Assembly (NCBI GenBank): GCA_017548765.1
Contig: JAFYZH010000096.1
Location: forward strand, 19,153 to 83,152
Origin: Lachnospiraceae bacterium
GTDB taxonomy: Bacteria; Bacillota; Clostridia; Lachnospirales; Lachnospiraceae
Length of the DNA: 64,000 nt
Reading direction: 5' to 3'
Position numbers and translations under genes: made by a program. The notes under the pieces were generated by a model. That model searched no databases. It saw nothing but the letters and a program-made list of their open reading frames with translations, and had not been told where the DNA came from. Of the stretch, positions 17,153-25,191 are shown one piece after another. Every line of letters begins with the position of its first letter. Within the stretch, counting starts at the first letter, position 1.

Positions 17153-18436
17153 ATGAATCTGATCATTAAGAACGGAAGAGTATTGGATCCGGCAAATGCG
17201 ATCGATGGCGTACGGGATCTCTATGTGAAGGACGGCGTGATCGCTGCCGTTTGCAAGGAGGACGAAACGTATGACCTTCCAGGTGCTGATGTCATCGACG
17301 CGAAGGGCATGTATGTGATGCCCGGCCTGATCGACCTGCATGTGCACTTCCGTGAGCCCGGTTTCGAGTATAAAGAGACGATCGAGACCGGTTCCAAGTC
17401 CTGCGCGAAGGGCGGTTTCACGGGCGTTTGCCCTATGCCGAACACGAAGCCGGTCATCGACTCAACGGAAACGGTCCGCTTTGAAGTCGAGAAGGCGAAA
17501 GCGGTATCCCCGATCCACATTTACCCGGTCGGCGCAGTGACCCTGGGCCAGAATGGAGTGGAGCCGACGGATGTCGCAGCCATGAAGGAAGCCGGCATCT
17601 ACGCGATCAGTGAGGATGGCAAGTCCGTTATGAACTCGCTGGTCTATCGCGAAGGCATGATGCGCGCGAAGGAGAACGATATCGTTGTCATGGCGCACTG
17701 TGAAGATAAAAACTTAGTGGGTAAGGGCGCGATCAATGCGGGTCCGGTTGCAAAAAAGATCGGTGTCGAAGGCATCCCGAACGCAGTAGAAGATATCATC
17801 GTAGCGAGAGATATCCTGCTGGCGAAGGAGACCGGTGCGCGACTGCACCTGTGTCACTGCTCGACGGCAGACAGCGTAGAGATGGTCCGCAAAGCAAAGG
17901 CGGATGGCGTGAAAGTCACCGCTGAGGTCTGCCCGCACCATTTCAGTATGACCTGCGACGAGATCACCTCCGATGACGCGAATTTCAAGATGAACCCGCC
18001 GCTTCGTACGAAGCAGGATGTGCAGGCTCTGATCGAGGGCCTGGCGGATGGAACGATCGACACGATCTCCACCGACCATGCACCGCACAGCGCAGAAGAG
18101 AAGCAGCGCGGCATCGCGACGGCACCTTTCGGTATCGTCGGTTCCGAGACGGCCGTTTGTCTGACCATTACCCATCTGGTACGTCCGGGCTATCTGACCC
18201 CGCTGCAGATGGCAGAGCGCATGAGCATGACGCCCGCGAAGGTCATTAAGGTCGACCGCGGAACGCTCGGCGTGGGAAAGGCTGCGGATATTACGATCAT
18301 TGACCCCGAAGCACATTACACGATCGATGCGAGCACCTTTGTGTCGAAGGGACACAATACGCCGTTTAACGGTAAGGAAGTCTACGGAAGGGTAATGTAT
18401 ACCATCGTGGACGGAAACGTCGTATATAAGGCTTAA
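17153..18436 (+). CDS. pyrC: Dihydroorotase, class I
   Basis: This 427-residue amidohydrolase cyclises carbamoyl aspartate to dihydroorotate, the third step of pyrimidine synthesis. Metal-site and substrate motifs are DLHVHFREPG (near residue 60), MAHCED (near 180), LHLCHCST (near 233) and the catalytic STDHAPH (near 306). Length and motifs fit the class I enzymes of Gram-positives. It starts three bases after trpS. Confidence 0.96.
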   Translation: MNLIIKNGRVLDPANAIDGVRDLYVKDGVIAAVCKEDETYDLPGADVIDAKGMYVMPGLIDLHVHFREPGFEYKETIETGSKSCAKGGFTGVCPMPNTKPVIDSTETVRFEVEKAKAVSPIHIYPVGAVTLGQNGVEPTDVAAMKEAGIYAISEDGKSVMNSLVYREGMMRAKENDIVVMAHCEDKNLVGKGAINAGPVAKKIGVEGIPNAVEDIIVARDILLAKETGARLHLCHCSTADSVEMVRKAKADGVKVTAEVCPHHFSMTCDEITSDDANFKMNPPLRTKQDVQALIEGLADGTIDTISTDHAPHSAEEKQRGIATAPFGIVGSETAVCLTITHLVRPGYLTPLQMAERMSMTPAKVIKVDRGTLGVGKAADITIIDPEAHYTIDASTFVSKGHNTPFNGKEVYGRVMYTIVDGNVVYKA

Positions 18437-18469
18437 AACGCGATATAGAGGCATATTAGGAGAGCAGAT

Positions 18470-19408
18470 ATGATTGATACACTGATCGAGAAGATCATCG
18501 CTAAAAAGGCACCCGTTGTTGTGGGACTGGACCCGATGCTGGCCTACGTTCCCGAACATATTAAGGAGAAGGCTTTTGCCGAGTACGGCGTGACGGCCGA
18601 AGGCGCTGCCGAGGCGATATGGCAGTTCAACAAGCAGATCGTGGACGCGGTCTATGACCTGATCCCGGCGGTGAAGCCGCAGATCGCGATGTATGAGCAG
18701 TTCGGCCTGCCGGGCGTGGAAGCGTTCGTTAAGACCGTCAACTATTGCAAGGAGAAGGACCTCGTTGTCATCGGCGACATCAAGCGCGGCGACATCGGTT
18801 CGACCTCGGCCGCTTACGCGATCGGCCACCTGGGCCATGCGCCCCTGGCCGGCGAGGCATTTGCACCGGGCTTCCGTGAGGATTTCGCAACGGTGAATCC
18901 TTACCTCGGTTCGGACGGCGTGCTTCCGTTCGTAAAGGTCTGCAAAGAAGAAAATAAGGGTATCTTCGTACTGGTTAAGACATCGAACCCTTCGAGCGGC
19001 GAGTTCCAGGACCGCATCGTGGACGGCGGACGCCCGCTCTACGAGATCGTCGGTGAGATGGTCGATAAATGGGGTGCAGAATACATTGGCCGCCACGGTT
19101 ACAGCGCGGTCGGCGCAGTCGTAGGAGCGACCTATCCCGAGATGGGAGCGGTGCTTCGTAAGATCATGAAGCGTGCGTACATTCTGGTTCCGGGCTACGG
19201 CGCACAGGGCGGCACGGCGGCAGATCTGGCTCCGTACTTCAACGAGGACGGACTGGGCGCGATCGTGAATTCCTCCCGCGGCATCATCGCTGCATATAAA
19301 GCCGATAAATACAAGGAATTCGGCCCCGAAAACTTCGCTTTAGCATCGAGAAAAGCGACGGAAGATATGATCGCAGATATCGCTGCGCATGTTGACATCG
19401 CGAAGTAA
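18470..19408 (+). CDS. pyrF: Orotidine 5'-phosphate decarboxylase, type 2
   Basis: A 312-residue decarboxylase that converts OMP to UMP. The catalytic Lys-Asp network is in VIGDIKRGDIGST (near residue 102), and VVGLDP lies at the N-terminus. The length places it in the longer type 2 subfamily. AGGAGAG precedes the ATG. It follows pyrC by 33 bases with no terminator between. Confidence 0.95.
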   Translation: MIDTLIEKIIAKKAPVVVGLDPMLAYVPEHIKEKAFAEYGVTAEGAAEAIWQFNKQIVDAVYDLIPAVKPQIAMYEQFGLPGVEAFVKTVNYCKEKDLVVIGDIKRGDIGSTSAAYAIGHLGHAPLAGEAFAPGFREDFATVNPYLGSDGVLPFVKVCKEENKGIFVLVKTSNPSSGEFQDRIVDGGRPLYEIVGEMVDKWGAEYIGRHGYSAVGAVVGATYPEMGAVLRKIMKRAYILVPGYGAQGGTAADLAPYFNEDGLGAIVNSSRGIIAAYKADKYKEFGPENFALASRKATEDMIADIAAHVDIAK

Positions 19409-19485
19409 TTGTGTTACCATGAGTTTGGTACTTGTGTTTCCCGGATGCACGGTTCGGGACCTGACCATAAGGAGGCGAATGTAAA

Positions 19486-19653
19486 ATGAAAAGAGCCGAG
19501 TATTGCCCTTTCTGCGGCGAGAAATTCATCATGGAGAACCCGGACGGCACCTACCAGTGCTATAAGTGTAATTCTCTTTTCTCGATCGTTGAGGGTGTTG
19601 CAGAGGATAATCGAAGCGACGAAGAAAAAATAAACGATATGTTTGATCTATAA
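19486..19653 (+). CDS. 55-residue zinc-ribbon protein
   Basis: A small acidic protein with four cysteines as CPFC (7 and 10) and CYKC (25 and 28), the spacing of a zinc ribbon, then an acidic tail (EDNRSDEEKINDMFDL). An AAGGAGGC Shine-Dalgarno lies about 8 bases before the ATG, so it is very likely translated. It sits between pyrF and the HAD-pyrK gene and is closed off by its own terminator at 19679. I do not recognise the family. A role in RNA or protein binding is only a guess from the fold. Confidence 0.8.
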   Translation: MKRAEYCPFCGEKFIMENPDGTYQCYKCNSLFSIVEGVAEDNRSDEEKINDMFDL

Positions 19654-19678
19654 GCAGCCGGTCGTGGCTGCGAGCCAG

Positions 19679-19712
19679 GGGAACCGGAAATCATAAAACG
19701 GTTCCCTTTTTT
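19679..19712 (+). terminator. Rho-independent terminator inside the pyr cluster
   Basis: GGGAACCG (19679-19686) pairs with CGGTTCCC (19699-19706), followed by six T. It ends 13 bases before the HAD-pyrK start codon, so it could also act as an attenuator for the downstream genes. Confidence 0.85.
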
Positions 19713-19724
19713 ACAGAGGTGAAC

Positions 19725-21158
19725 ATGAGTAATTACGGAATACTTTTTGACTTAGACGGAACGCTTTGGGATTCCGCAGAGCATGTGGCGACGGCCTGGA
19801 ACGAGGTGTTTGAAACGCATCCCGGGCTTTCACTCAGACTGACCGCGGACGATATCCACAGCGTGATGGGTATGCTGCTTCCGGATATCGCGAAGAAACT
19901 GCTGCCCGATATGCCGGATGACGAGCGTACCGAGCTCTTTCAGCGCGCGATGGACAATGAGATCGCTACGTTAGAGCGCCTCGGCGGCGAACTCTACCCG
20001 AACCTGACAGAGACTTTGATGAAACTGAGGAAGAACTACAAACTGTACATCGTAAGCAATTGTCAGTGCGGTTACATCGAGTCCTTTCTCAACCACCATA
20101 AGATGTGGCAGTTTTTTGACGGAAAGCTCGCTGCGGGTGATACCGGTCTGCCGAAGTGGGATAACATCAAAAAGGTAGTCGAAGATGAGCACCTGACGCG
20201 TGCAGTCTATGTCGGCGATATCTACGCGGACTACATGGCAGCGTCCCGCGCCGGCATCCGCTTCATCCATGCTTCCTACGGTTTCGGCACCGTTCCGAAG
20301 GGTACCATGACCATCCCTTCGATCGACGCATTGCCCGAGGCAGCAGATGCATTCTTCTTCGGTGAGGAGGAAAAAGTGAAACAAAAGATAACCGCAAAAG
20401 TGGTTTCCCAGGTGAAACTGTGCGACGGCATCTACAGCATGGAGATCGAAGCCTTTGGCATCGCTGCTTTCGCGAAGGCCGGCCAGTTCATTTCCGTATA
20501 TACCAACGACGGCGCGCACCTCTTGCCGCGTCCCATCAGCCTCTGTGAAGTCAACCGATTTGCAGGTACACTGCGGATCGTTTACCGCGTAGCAGGCTAT
20601 GGAACCGAAGCATTTTCCCACTATAAGGCCGGCGATCCGATCGAAATCTTAGGCCCTCTGGGAAATGGCTTCCCGACCCGGACGGATGGCAAAGCCTTCC
20701 TGATCGGCGGCGGTATCGGCATCCCGCCGATGCTCGAGATGGCGAAGAAACTGAGCGCGCAGGGCATGGAGCAGAAAGACATCATCGCTGTGCTCGGCTA
20801 TCGGGATGTCCTGTTCCTGAACGAGGATTTCGAAACGTATGCGACCGTAGTCATCGCGACAGAAGACGGCAGCGCAGGCACGAAGGGCAATGTCCTCAAC
20901 GCGATCGAAGCAAACGGCCTGACAGCGGACGTGATCTACGCCTGCGGCCCTACACCTATGCTGCGCGCGATCAAAGCATATGCCGAGAAAAACAACATTA
21001 CCTGCTATGTCTCCATGGAAGAAAAGATGGCCTGCGGCGTCGGCGCCTGCTTAGGCTGCGTCTGCCAGAGCACGGAAGTGGACCACCACTCGCAGGTACA
21101 CAATAAGAGAATCTGCAAAGACGGTCCCGTCTTTGATGCGACGGAGGTGGTACTCTGA
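19725..21158 (+). CDS. pyrK: HAD-family phosphatase fused to dihydroorotate dehydrogenase electron-transfer subunit
   Basis: One continuous 477-residue frame encodes two proteins. Residues 1 to about 212 are a HAD-IA phosphatase: motif I FDLDGTLWDS (Asp9, Asp11), motif II IVSNCQ, motif III Lys in GLPKWDN and motif IV VGDIYADY. Residues about 218-477 are PyrK: flavin motif RPISLCE, GGGIGIPPM, ACGPTPML and the four [2Fe-2S] cysteines in CGVGACLGC and RICKDGPVF. PyrK passes electrons from PyrD to NAD+. At the junction, GAGGAGG and an in-frame GTG (20376) would allow separate synthesis of a normal 260-residue PyrK. The fused phosphatase substrate is unknown; a nucleotide or flavin phosphate is possible. 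A GTG at 19719 is an alternative start. The stop overlaps pyrD by one base. Confidence 0.93.
   Translation: MSNYGILFDLDGTLWDSAEHVATAWNEVFETHPGLSLRLTADDIHSVMGMLLPDIAKKLLPDMPDDERTELFQRAMDNEIATLERLGGELYPNLTETLMKLRKNYKLYIVSNCQCGYIESFLNHHKMWQFFDGKLAAGDTGLPKWDNIKKVVEDEHLTRAVYVGDIYADYMAASRAGIRFIHASYGFGTVPKGTMTIPSIDALPEAADAFFFGEEEKVKQKITAKVVSQVKLCDGIYSMEIEAFGIAAFAKAGQFISVYTNDGAHLLPRPISLCEVNRFAGTLRIVYRVAGYGTEAFSHYKAGDPIEILGPLGNGFPTRTDGKAFLIGGGIGIPPMLEMAKKLSAQGMEQKDIIAVLGYRDVLFLNEDFETYATVVIATEDGSAGTKGNVLNAIEANGLTADVIYACGPTPMLRAIKAYAEKNNITCYVSMEEKMACGVGACLGCVCQSTEVDHHSQVHNKRICKDGPVFDATEVVL
20364..20378 (+). promoter_or_regulatory. Internal Shine-Dalgarno and GTG start for stand-alone PyrK
   Basis: GAGGAGG (20364-20370), five bases, then GTG (20376-20378) in frame with the fusion (codon 218). 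The frame from this GTG encodes exactly a full-length PyrK beginning MKQKITAKVV. It is either a live internal start or a relic of the fusion event. Confidence 0.6.
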
Positions 21159-22069
21159 TGAAGACATCCGTAAATATCGCGGGCGTGGAGTTGAAAAACC
21201 CCGTGCTCGAAGCCTCCGGAACATTCGGTTCCGGCATGGAATACAGTGAGTTTGTCGACCTGTCCGCACTCGGCGGCGTGGTTACGAAGGGCGTCGCAAA
21301 TGTACCCTGGCCCGGGAATCCGACTCCCCGTATCGTGGAGACAGCGTCCGGCATGCTGAACGCCATCGGCCTTCAGAACCCCGGCGTGGAAGTGTTCTGC
21401 AGACGCGACCTGCAGTTCCTCAAACAGTACGATACAAAGGTGATCGTCAATGTCTGCGGACATACGACGGAAGAATATCTGGCGGTCGTGGATCGCCTGG
21501 CGGACGAGCCCGTTGACCTGCTGGAGATCAATATTTCCTGCCCGAATGTCAAAGAGGGCGGCATCGCTTTCGGACAGGATCCGAAGGCGGTCGAAGCGAT
21601 CACACGTGCGGTGAAGAGCCATGCGAAGCAGCCGGTCATCATGAAGCTCTCGCCGAATGTGACGGACATCACCGTGATGGCACGCGCGGCCGAGGCCGGT
21701 GGAGCGGATGCATTGTCCCTGATCAATACCATCACCGGCATGAAGATCGACGTTGAACGCCAGAAGTTCGCTCTGGCAAATAAGACCGGTGGCCTGTCCG
21801 GTCCCGCGATCAAACCGGTCGCAGTGCGCATGGTCTACCAGGTCGCACGCAGTGTATCCATTCCGATCATCGGCATGGGAGGCATCGCCTGCGCGGCCGA
21901 TGCTTTGGAGTTCATTCTGGCGGGCGCGACCGCGGTCAGCGTCGGCACCGCGAATTTCTTTGATCCGTACGCAACGGTGAAGGTCGCAAAGGGTATCGAA
22001 GACTACCTGATGCGCCACGGTTGCGAGGATATAAATGAGATCATCGGAAAGCTTGCGAAGGAGGCTTAA
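21158..22069 (+). CDS. pyrD: Dihydroorotate dehydrogenase B, catalytic subunit
   Basis: A 303-residue FMN enzyme that oxidises dihydroorotate to orotate in complex with PyrK. INISCPNVKEGG (near residue 128) carries the catalytic Cys of the type 1B enzyme, and GMGGI near the C-terminus is the FMN phosphate site. It starts at the TGATG junction with the fused HAD-PyrK gene, so the two subunits are coupled. Confidence 0.96.
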   Translation: MKTSVNIAGVELKNPVLEASGTFGSGMEYSEFVDLSALGGVVTKGVANVPWPGNPTPRIVETASGMLNAIGLQNPGVEVFCRRDLQFLKQYDTKVIVNVCGHTTEEYLAVVDRLADEPVDLLEINISCPNVKEGGIAFGQDPKAVEAITRAVKSHAKQPVIMKLSPNVTDITVMARAAEAGGADALSLINTITGMKIDVERQKFALANKTGGLSGPAIKPVAVRMVYQVARSVSIPIIGMGGIACAADALEFILAGATAVSVGTANFFDPYATVKVAKGIEDYLMRHGCEDINEIIGKLAKEA

Positions 22070-22083
22070 GCCGAGGTAAGTAC

Positions 22084-22113
22084 TTGCACTTTCGATGGTT
22101 TCTGTGTTAGAAT
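22084..22113 (+). promoter_or_regulatory. Candidate promoter of pyrE
   Basis: TTGCAC (22084-22089), 18-base spacer, TAGAAT (22108-22113). The remaining leader is under 50 bases and shows no PyrR-type antiterminator structure. Confidence 0.6.
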
Positions 22114-22160
22114 AGGAACGCAAACGACAGACATTTTGTAATTTCACGGAGGTATCCCAA

Positions 22161-22838
22161 ATGGAACGTTACAAGGAAGAGTTTATCGAGTTTATGGTGG
22201 ACAGCCAGGTATTGCGCTTCGGTGAGTTTATCACGAAGAGCGGACGTAAGTCCCCGTTTTTCATCAACACCGGTTTCTACAACACCGGCGAGCAGCTTCT
22301 GCGACTCGGAAAGTACTACGCAAACGCCATCGCGACCGAATTCGGTACCGATTTTGACATCGTTTTCGGCCCGGCTTATAAGGGTATCCCGTTAGCTACG
22401 GCCGTTTCCATGGCTCTGTTTTCAGAGTATGGCGCAACGGTTCGATATTCCTCCAACCGTAAGGAGGTTAAGGATCACGGCGACGTCGGCATCCTCCTCG
22501 GAAGCCCGATCAAGGACGGCGACCGTGTCATGATGGTCGAGGACGTGACCACATCCGGTAAATCCATCGCCGAGACCATGCCCATCATCAAGGGAGCAGC
22601 TCCCGACTGCAAGGTATGCGGTCTGATGGTATCGGTAAACCGCCAGGAGCGCGGTACCGGCGAGAAGAGTTCCTTCGATGAGATTGAAGAGAAGTACGGA
22701 ATGAAAGTCCGCGCGATCGTCACCATGGATGAGGTGGTCGAGCACCTCTACAACAAGCCTTACAACGGTAAGGTATACATCGATGACAACATGAAGAAAG
22801 CGATCGACGAATACTACGCACAGTATGGCGCAAAATAG
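22161..22838 (+). CDS. pyrE: Orotate phosphoribosyltransferase
   Basis: This 225-residue enzyme joins orotate and PRPP to make OMP. The PRPP-binding signature is RVMMVEDVTTSGKS (near residue 118), and the orotate-side region is FGPAYKGIPLA. Length fits the bacterial family. Start supported by ACGGAGGT seven bases upstream. It has its own candidate promoter and follows pyrD by 91 bases. Confidence 0.96.
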   Translation: MERYKEEFIEFMVDSQVLRFGEFITKSGRKSPFFINTGFYNTGEQLLRLGKYYANAIATEFGTDFDIVFGPAYKGIPLATAVSMALFSEYGATVRYSSNRKEVKDHGDVGILLGSPIKDGDRVMMVEDVTTSGKSIAETMPIIKGAAPDCKVCGLMVSVNRQERGTGEKSSFDEIEEKYGMKVRAIVTMDEVVEHLYNKPYNGKVYIDDNMKKAIDEYYAQYGAK

Positions 22839-22861
22839 ATAAGCAAGAGAAGGAGAAAACC

Positions 22862-23014
22862 ATGGGAGAGAAATTATATCGTTCATTGACCACGTCCGGT
22901 GCCGGAAATATCGCAGTCGGCATCATCATTATCGTTGCCGGTGTGGCAACCGGTGTTGTAGCGATCGTTAACGGAGCGAAGATGCTCATTAACCGCAAAA
23001 ACATTACATTCTGA
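22862..23014 (+). CDS. 50-residue single-span membrane peptide
   Basis: A small protein with a polar N-terminus (MGEKLYRSLTTSGAGN), one hydrophobic span (about residues 17-38) and a basic tail (KMLINRKNITF). AGAAGGAG lies about 10 bases before the ATG, and codon use matches its neighbours. It sits 23 bases after pyrE and 8 before the VanZ-family gene. I do not recognise the family and no function can be assigned. Confidence 0.7.
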   Translation: MGEKLYRSLTTSGAGNIAVGIIIIVAGVATGVVAIVNGAKMLINRKNITF

Positions 23015-23022
23015 GAAGTATC

Positions 23023-23505
23023 ATGAAACAGTTATCCAAAAAACAGAAGAGGATCTTCATTCTTCTGTTTTTGCTGTATCTGGGTTTGGTCGTCTATCTG
23101 ACCTGTTTCGGGGAACGCATGGCAAATGCTTCGGATGGATCTCCGCGGTATAATCTGAAACCGTTTAAAGAGATCCTGCGTTTCTGGAATAATCGTCATA
23201 TCGTGGGAAATCGCAGTATGTTCCTGAATATCTTCGGTAATGTGCTTCTGTTCGTGCCGCTCGGCGCGTTCTTATGCGCGGTCCCGAAGAAATCGAACAT
23301 TTTTATCTGCTTTTTGATCTCGGCTCTGTTCAGTCTGTTTATTGAGACACTTCAGTTTTGTTTCAATCTGGGCAGTTTTGATGTAGATGACCTGATCCTG
23401 AATACTGCAGGCGGCCTGCTCGGCTATATTTTGTATTGGATCTTCCGCGCGATCGTGCGCTGGATCCGGTTCGAGAGCCGGACGAAGGCCGGAAACCATA
23501 AATAA
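23023..23505 (+). CDS. VanZ-family membrane protein
   Basis: This 160-residue protein has about four hydrophobic segments (residues 8-28, 64-83, 88-112 and 125-148). Polar blocks such as NRSMFLNIFGNVLLFVPLG and SLFIETLQF-(8)-FDVDDLILNTAGG are the conserved VanZ features. VanZ of enterococci gives low-level teicoplanin resistance, but the wider family is of unknown biochemical function. There is no resistance cluster here. Confidence 0.85.
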   Translation: MKQLSKKQKRIFILLFLLYLGLVVYLTCFGERMANASDGSPRYNLKPFKEILRFWNNRHIVGNRSMFLNIFGNVLLFVPLGAFLCAVPKKSNIFICFLISALFSLFIETLQFCFNLGSFDVDDLILNTAGGLLGYILYWIFRAIVRWIRFESRTKAGNHK

Positions 23506-23528
23506 TCATTGAGGGGAGCTTCGCGATC

Positions 23529-24596
23529 GTGGAGAGCATTCGTATTCCGGACCCGGATCCGGAACTTTTGGAACGGGATATGCTGGCGGACAGCCGGATC
23601 ATTGAGTTGCTGAAGGAACTCGAAGGGTCCGATCAGCCGGTATATCGTTATTTCCATGCGTTGTTTTCTCTGCTAATGCAGGAGGATCCCGCGAAGTTCT
23701 ATTACACATTTTCCGAAGGGTACGAGGCATCGTTTGCGAACGCAAATGCGCAACAAAACGAGGATACGATACTTCCCGGAAACTGTGAACAGGCGCTGCG
23801 CCTGCTCATGCGTGAATGTGCAGACTGCAATACCTTTGCGGACTGCCGCTCATTTCCGGGCCTTATGGAAGATGCAGAAGACTCTATCTTTTCGTTTGGA
23901 GCCGGCCTCATCTATAAAGAACTGGCTCTGGAAGTATGGAGCTACGTCAGCGAAGTGTTGGAAGGAAACCGGGATGCTTACGACCGGATCTCGGGAGAGG
24001 TGATCCTCGAAAAGATCGTTTCCATGCATCAGGCTTACGATGCGGCCTACATCGAACACCGCTATGACAGCGTTTTTAAAGCGACACCTGACACCGACCC
24101 GGATACGATCGGCTTTCCGTTCGTTTTTGACGGAAGCGAACTGTGGGACTGGTTCTGCGAAGAGCCGGGATCCTTCTATTGTGGGTTGCCGTTTGATCTG
24201 CAGGCACATGAACATGTGATGCAGAAGATCGCAGAACACCCCGAGGAGAACCGGTATTCGGACGTGATCGCCTACTTGCTGGAAAATGCGAGCGGCCAGA
24301 CGGTCGGTTTTAACGGAAATATCGTGAAACTGCCGTTCTTCCTGAAGGCATTGTCCGAGATACGAGAGCTTCCGTTTCGGGTATCTTTCTATGCGGTCGA
24401 ATATCATCCTGCGCTCTATGCGCAGGGCTTCGGCGGACTCTACACGAAACTGTCGGAGGACTTCTTAAAGCAGCGCCGCGCGGATGCGCAGTTCCTGCAA
24501 AAATACCTGCCTGCGGACAGGATCCGTAAGCAGATCGAGACTATCGAGAACCGGCGAAAACAGAGCCTGGAAACTCTGCATATCGTCAAATTATAA
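23529..24596 (+). CDS. Unrecognised 355-residue protein
   Basis: A soluble, acidic protein without signal peptide or membrane segment. It starts at GTG behind GAGGGGAG. Visible features are a cysteine cluster (ECADCNTFADC, about residues 97-107), a run of acidic residues (MEDAEDSIF), and aromatic-rich segments in the middle (LWDWFCEEPGSFYCG). The C-terminus is helical and basic (RKQIETIENRRKQS). No catalytic motif was recognised. It lies between the VanZ gene and purE on the same strand, with only 36 bases to purE, so it may be co-transcribed with the purine genes. Function unknown. Confidence 0.75.
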   Translation: MESIRIPDPDPELLERDMLADSRIIELLKELEGSDQPVYRYFHALFSLLMQEDPAKFYYTFSEGYEASFANANAQQNEDTILPGNCEQALRLLMRECADCNTFADCRSFPGLMEDAEDSIFSFGAGLIYKELALEVWSYVSEVLEGNRDAYDRISGEVILEKIVSMHQAYDAAYIEHRYDSVFKATPDTDPDTIGFPFVFDGSELWDWFCEEPGSFYCGLPFDLQAHEHVMQKIAEHPEENRYSDVIAYLLENASGQTVGFNGNIVKLPFFLKALSEIRELPFRVSFYAVEYHPALYAQGFGGLYTKLSEDFLKQRRADAQFLQKYLPADRIRKQIETIENRRKQSLETLHIVKL

Positions 24597-24632
24597 ACAC
24601 ACGCCCTACGGGGAGGAAAGAGAGGCTGACAA

Positions 24633-25145
24633 ATGGCAAAAGTTGGGATTGTTATGGGAAGTGATTCGGATCTGCCCATCATGAGTAAGGCAGCGGCCAT
24701 GCTGGAGAAATTCGGGATCGATTACGAGATGACTATCATTTCGGCGCATCGTATGCCTGATATTTTCTTCGATTATGCGAAGACTGCGAAGGATAAAGGC
24801 TTCCAGGTCATCATCGCGGGTGCAGGCGGCGCAGCTCATCTGCCCGGTATGTGTGCGGCGATCTTTCCGCTTCCGGTCATCGGCGTGCCCATCCACTCGA
24901 AAGCATTGTCCGGTGTGGACTCTTTGTATTCCATCGTTTCCATGCCTTCGGGTATCCCTGTAGCGACCGTAGCAATCGACGGTGCGGCCAATGCGGGCAT
25001 TCTCGCAGCGAAGATGATCGCGATCAGTGATGAAGCCGTTTACGAGAAGATCGTTGCTTACAAAGACGAGCTGAAAGACGGCGTAGTCGAAAAGAAAGAA
25101 AAGATCGAGAAGATCGGTTACAAAGCATATATGGAGCAGATGTGA
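24633..25145 (+). CDS. purE: N5-carboxyaminoimidazole ribonucleotide mutase
   Basis: This 170-residue class I PurE rearranges N5-CAIR to CAIR in purine synthesis. GSDSDLPIM (residues 9-17) and SAHRMP (about 40-45) are the substrate-binding signatures, and AGGAAHLPGM is present. Class I PurE normally needs PurK, which is not in this window. First of four consecutive pur genes. Confidence 0.96.
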   Translation: MAKVGIVMGSDSDLPIMSKAAAMLEKFGIDYEMTIISAHRMPDIFFDYAKTAKDKGFQVIIAGAGGAAHLPGMCAAIFPLPVIGVPIHSKALSGVDSLYSIVSMPSGIPVATVAIDGAANAGILAAKMIAISDEAVYEKIVAYKDELKDGVVEKKEKIEKIGYKAYMEQM

Positions 25146-25191
25146 TCCTTAAGGTCACACAACCTACTGAAAGAATAGCGGAGGATTAAAC

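Noticed and set aside
20340-20400. HAD-PyrK fusion as a sequencing frameshift artefact
   Set aside because: The reading frame is continuous with normal codon use through the junction, and the internal GTG is in the same frame; a missing stop codon remains possible but is not visible.
22070-22160. Possible PyrR attenuator before pyrE
   Set aside because: No paired terminator and antiterminator stems could be drawn; only a promoter is seen.
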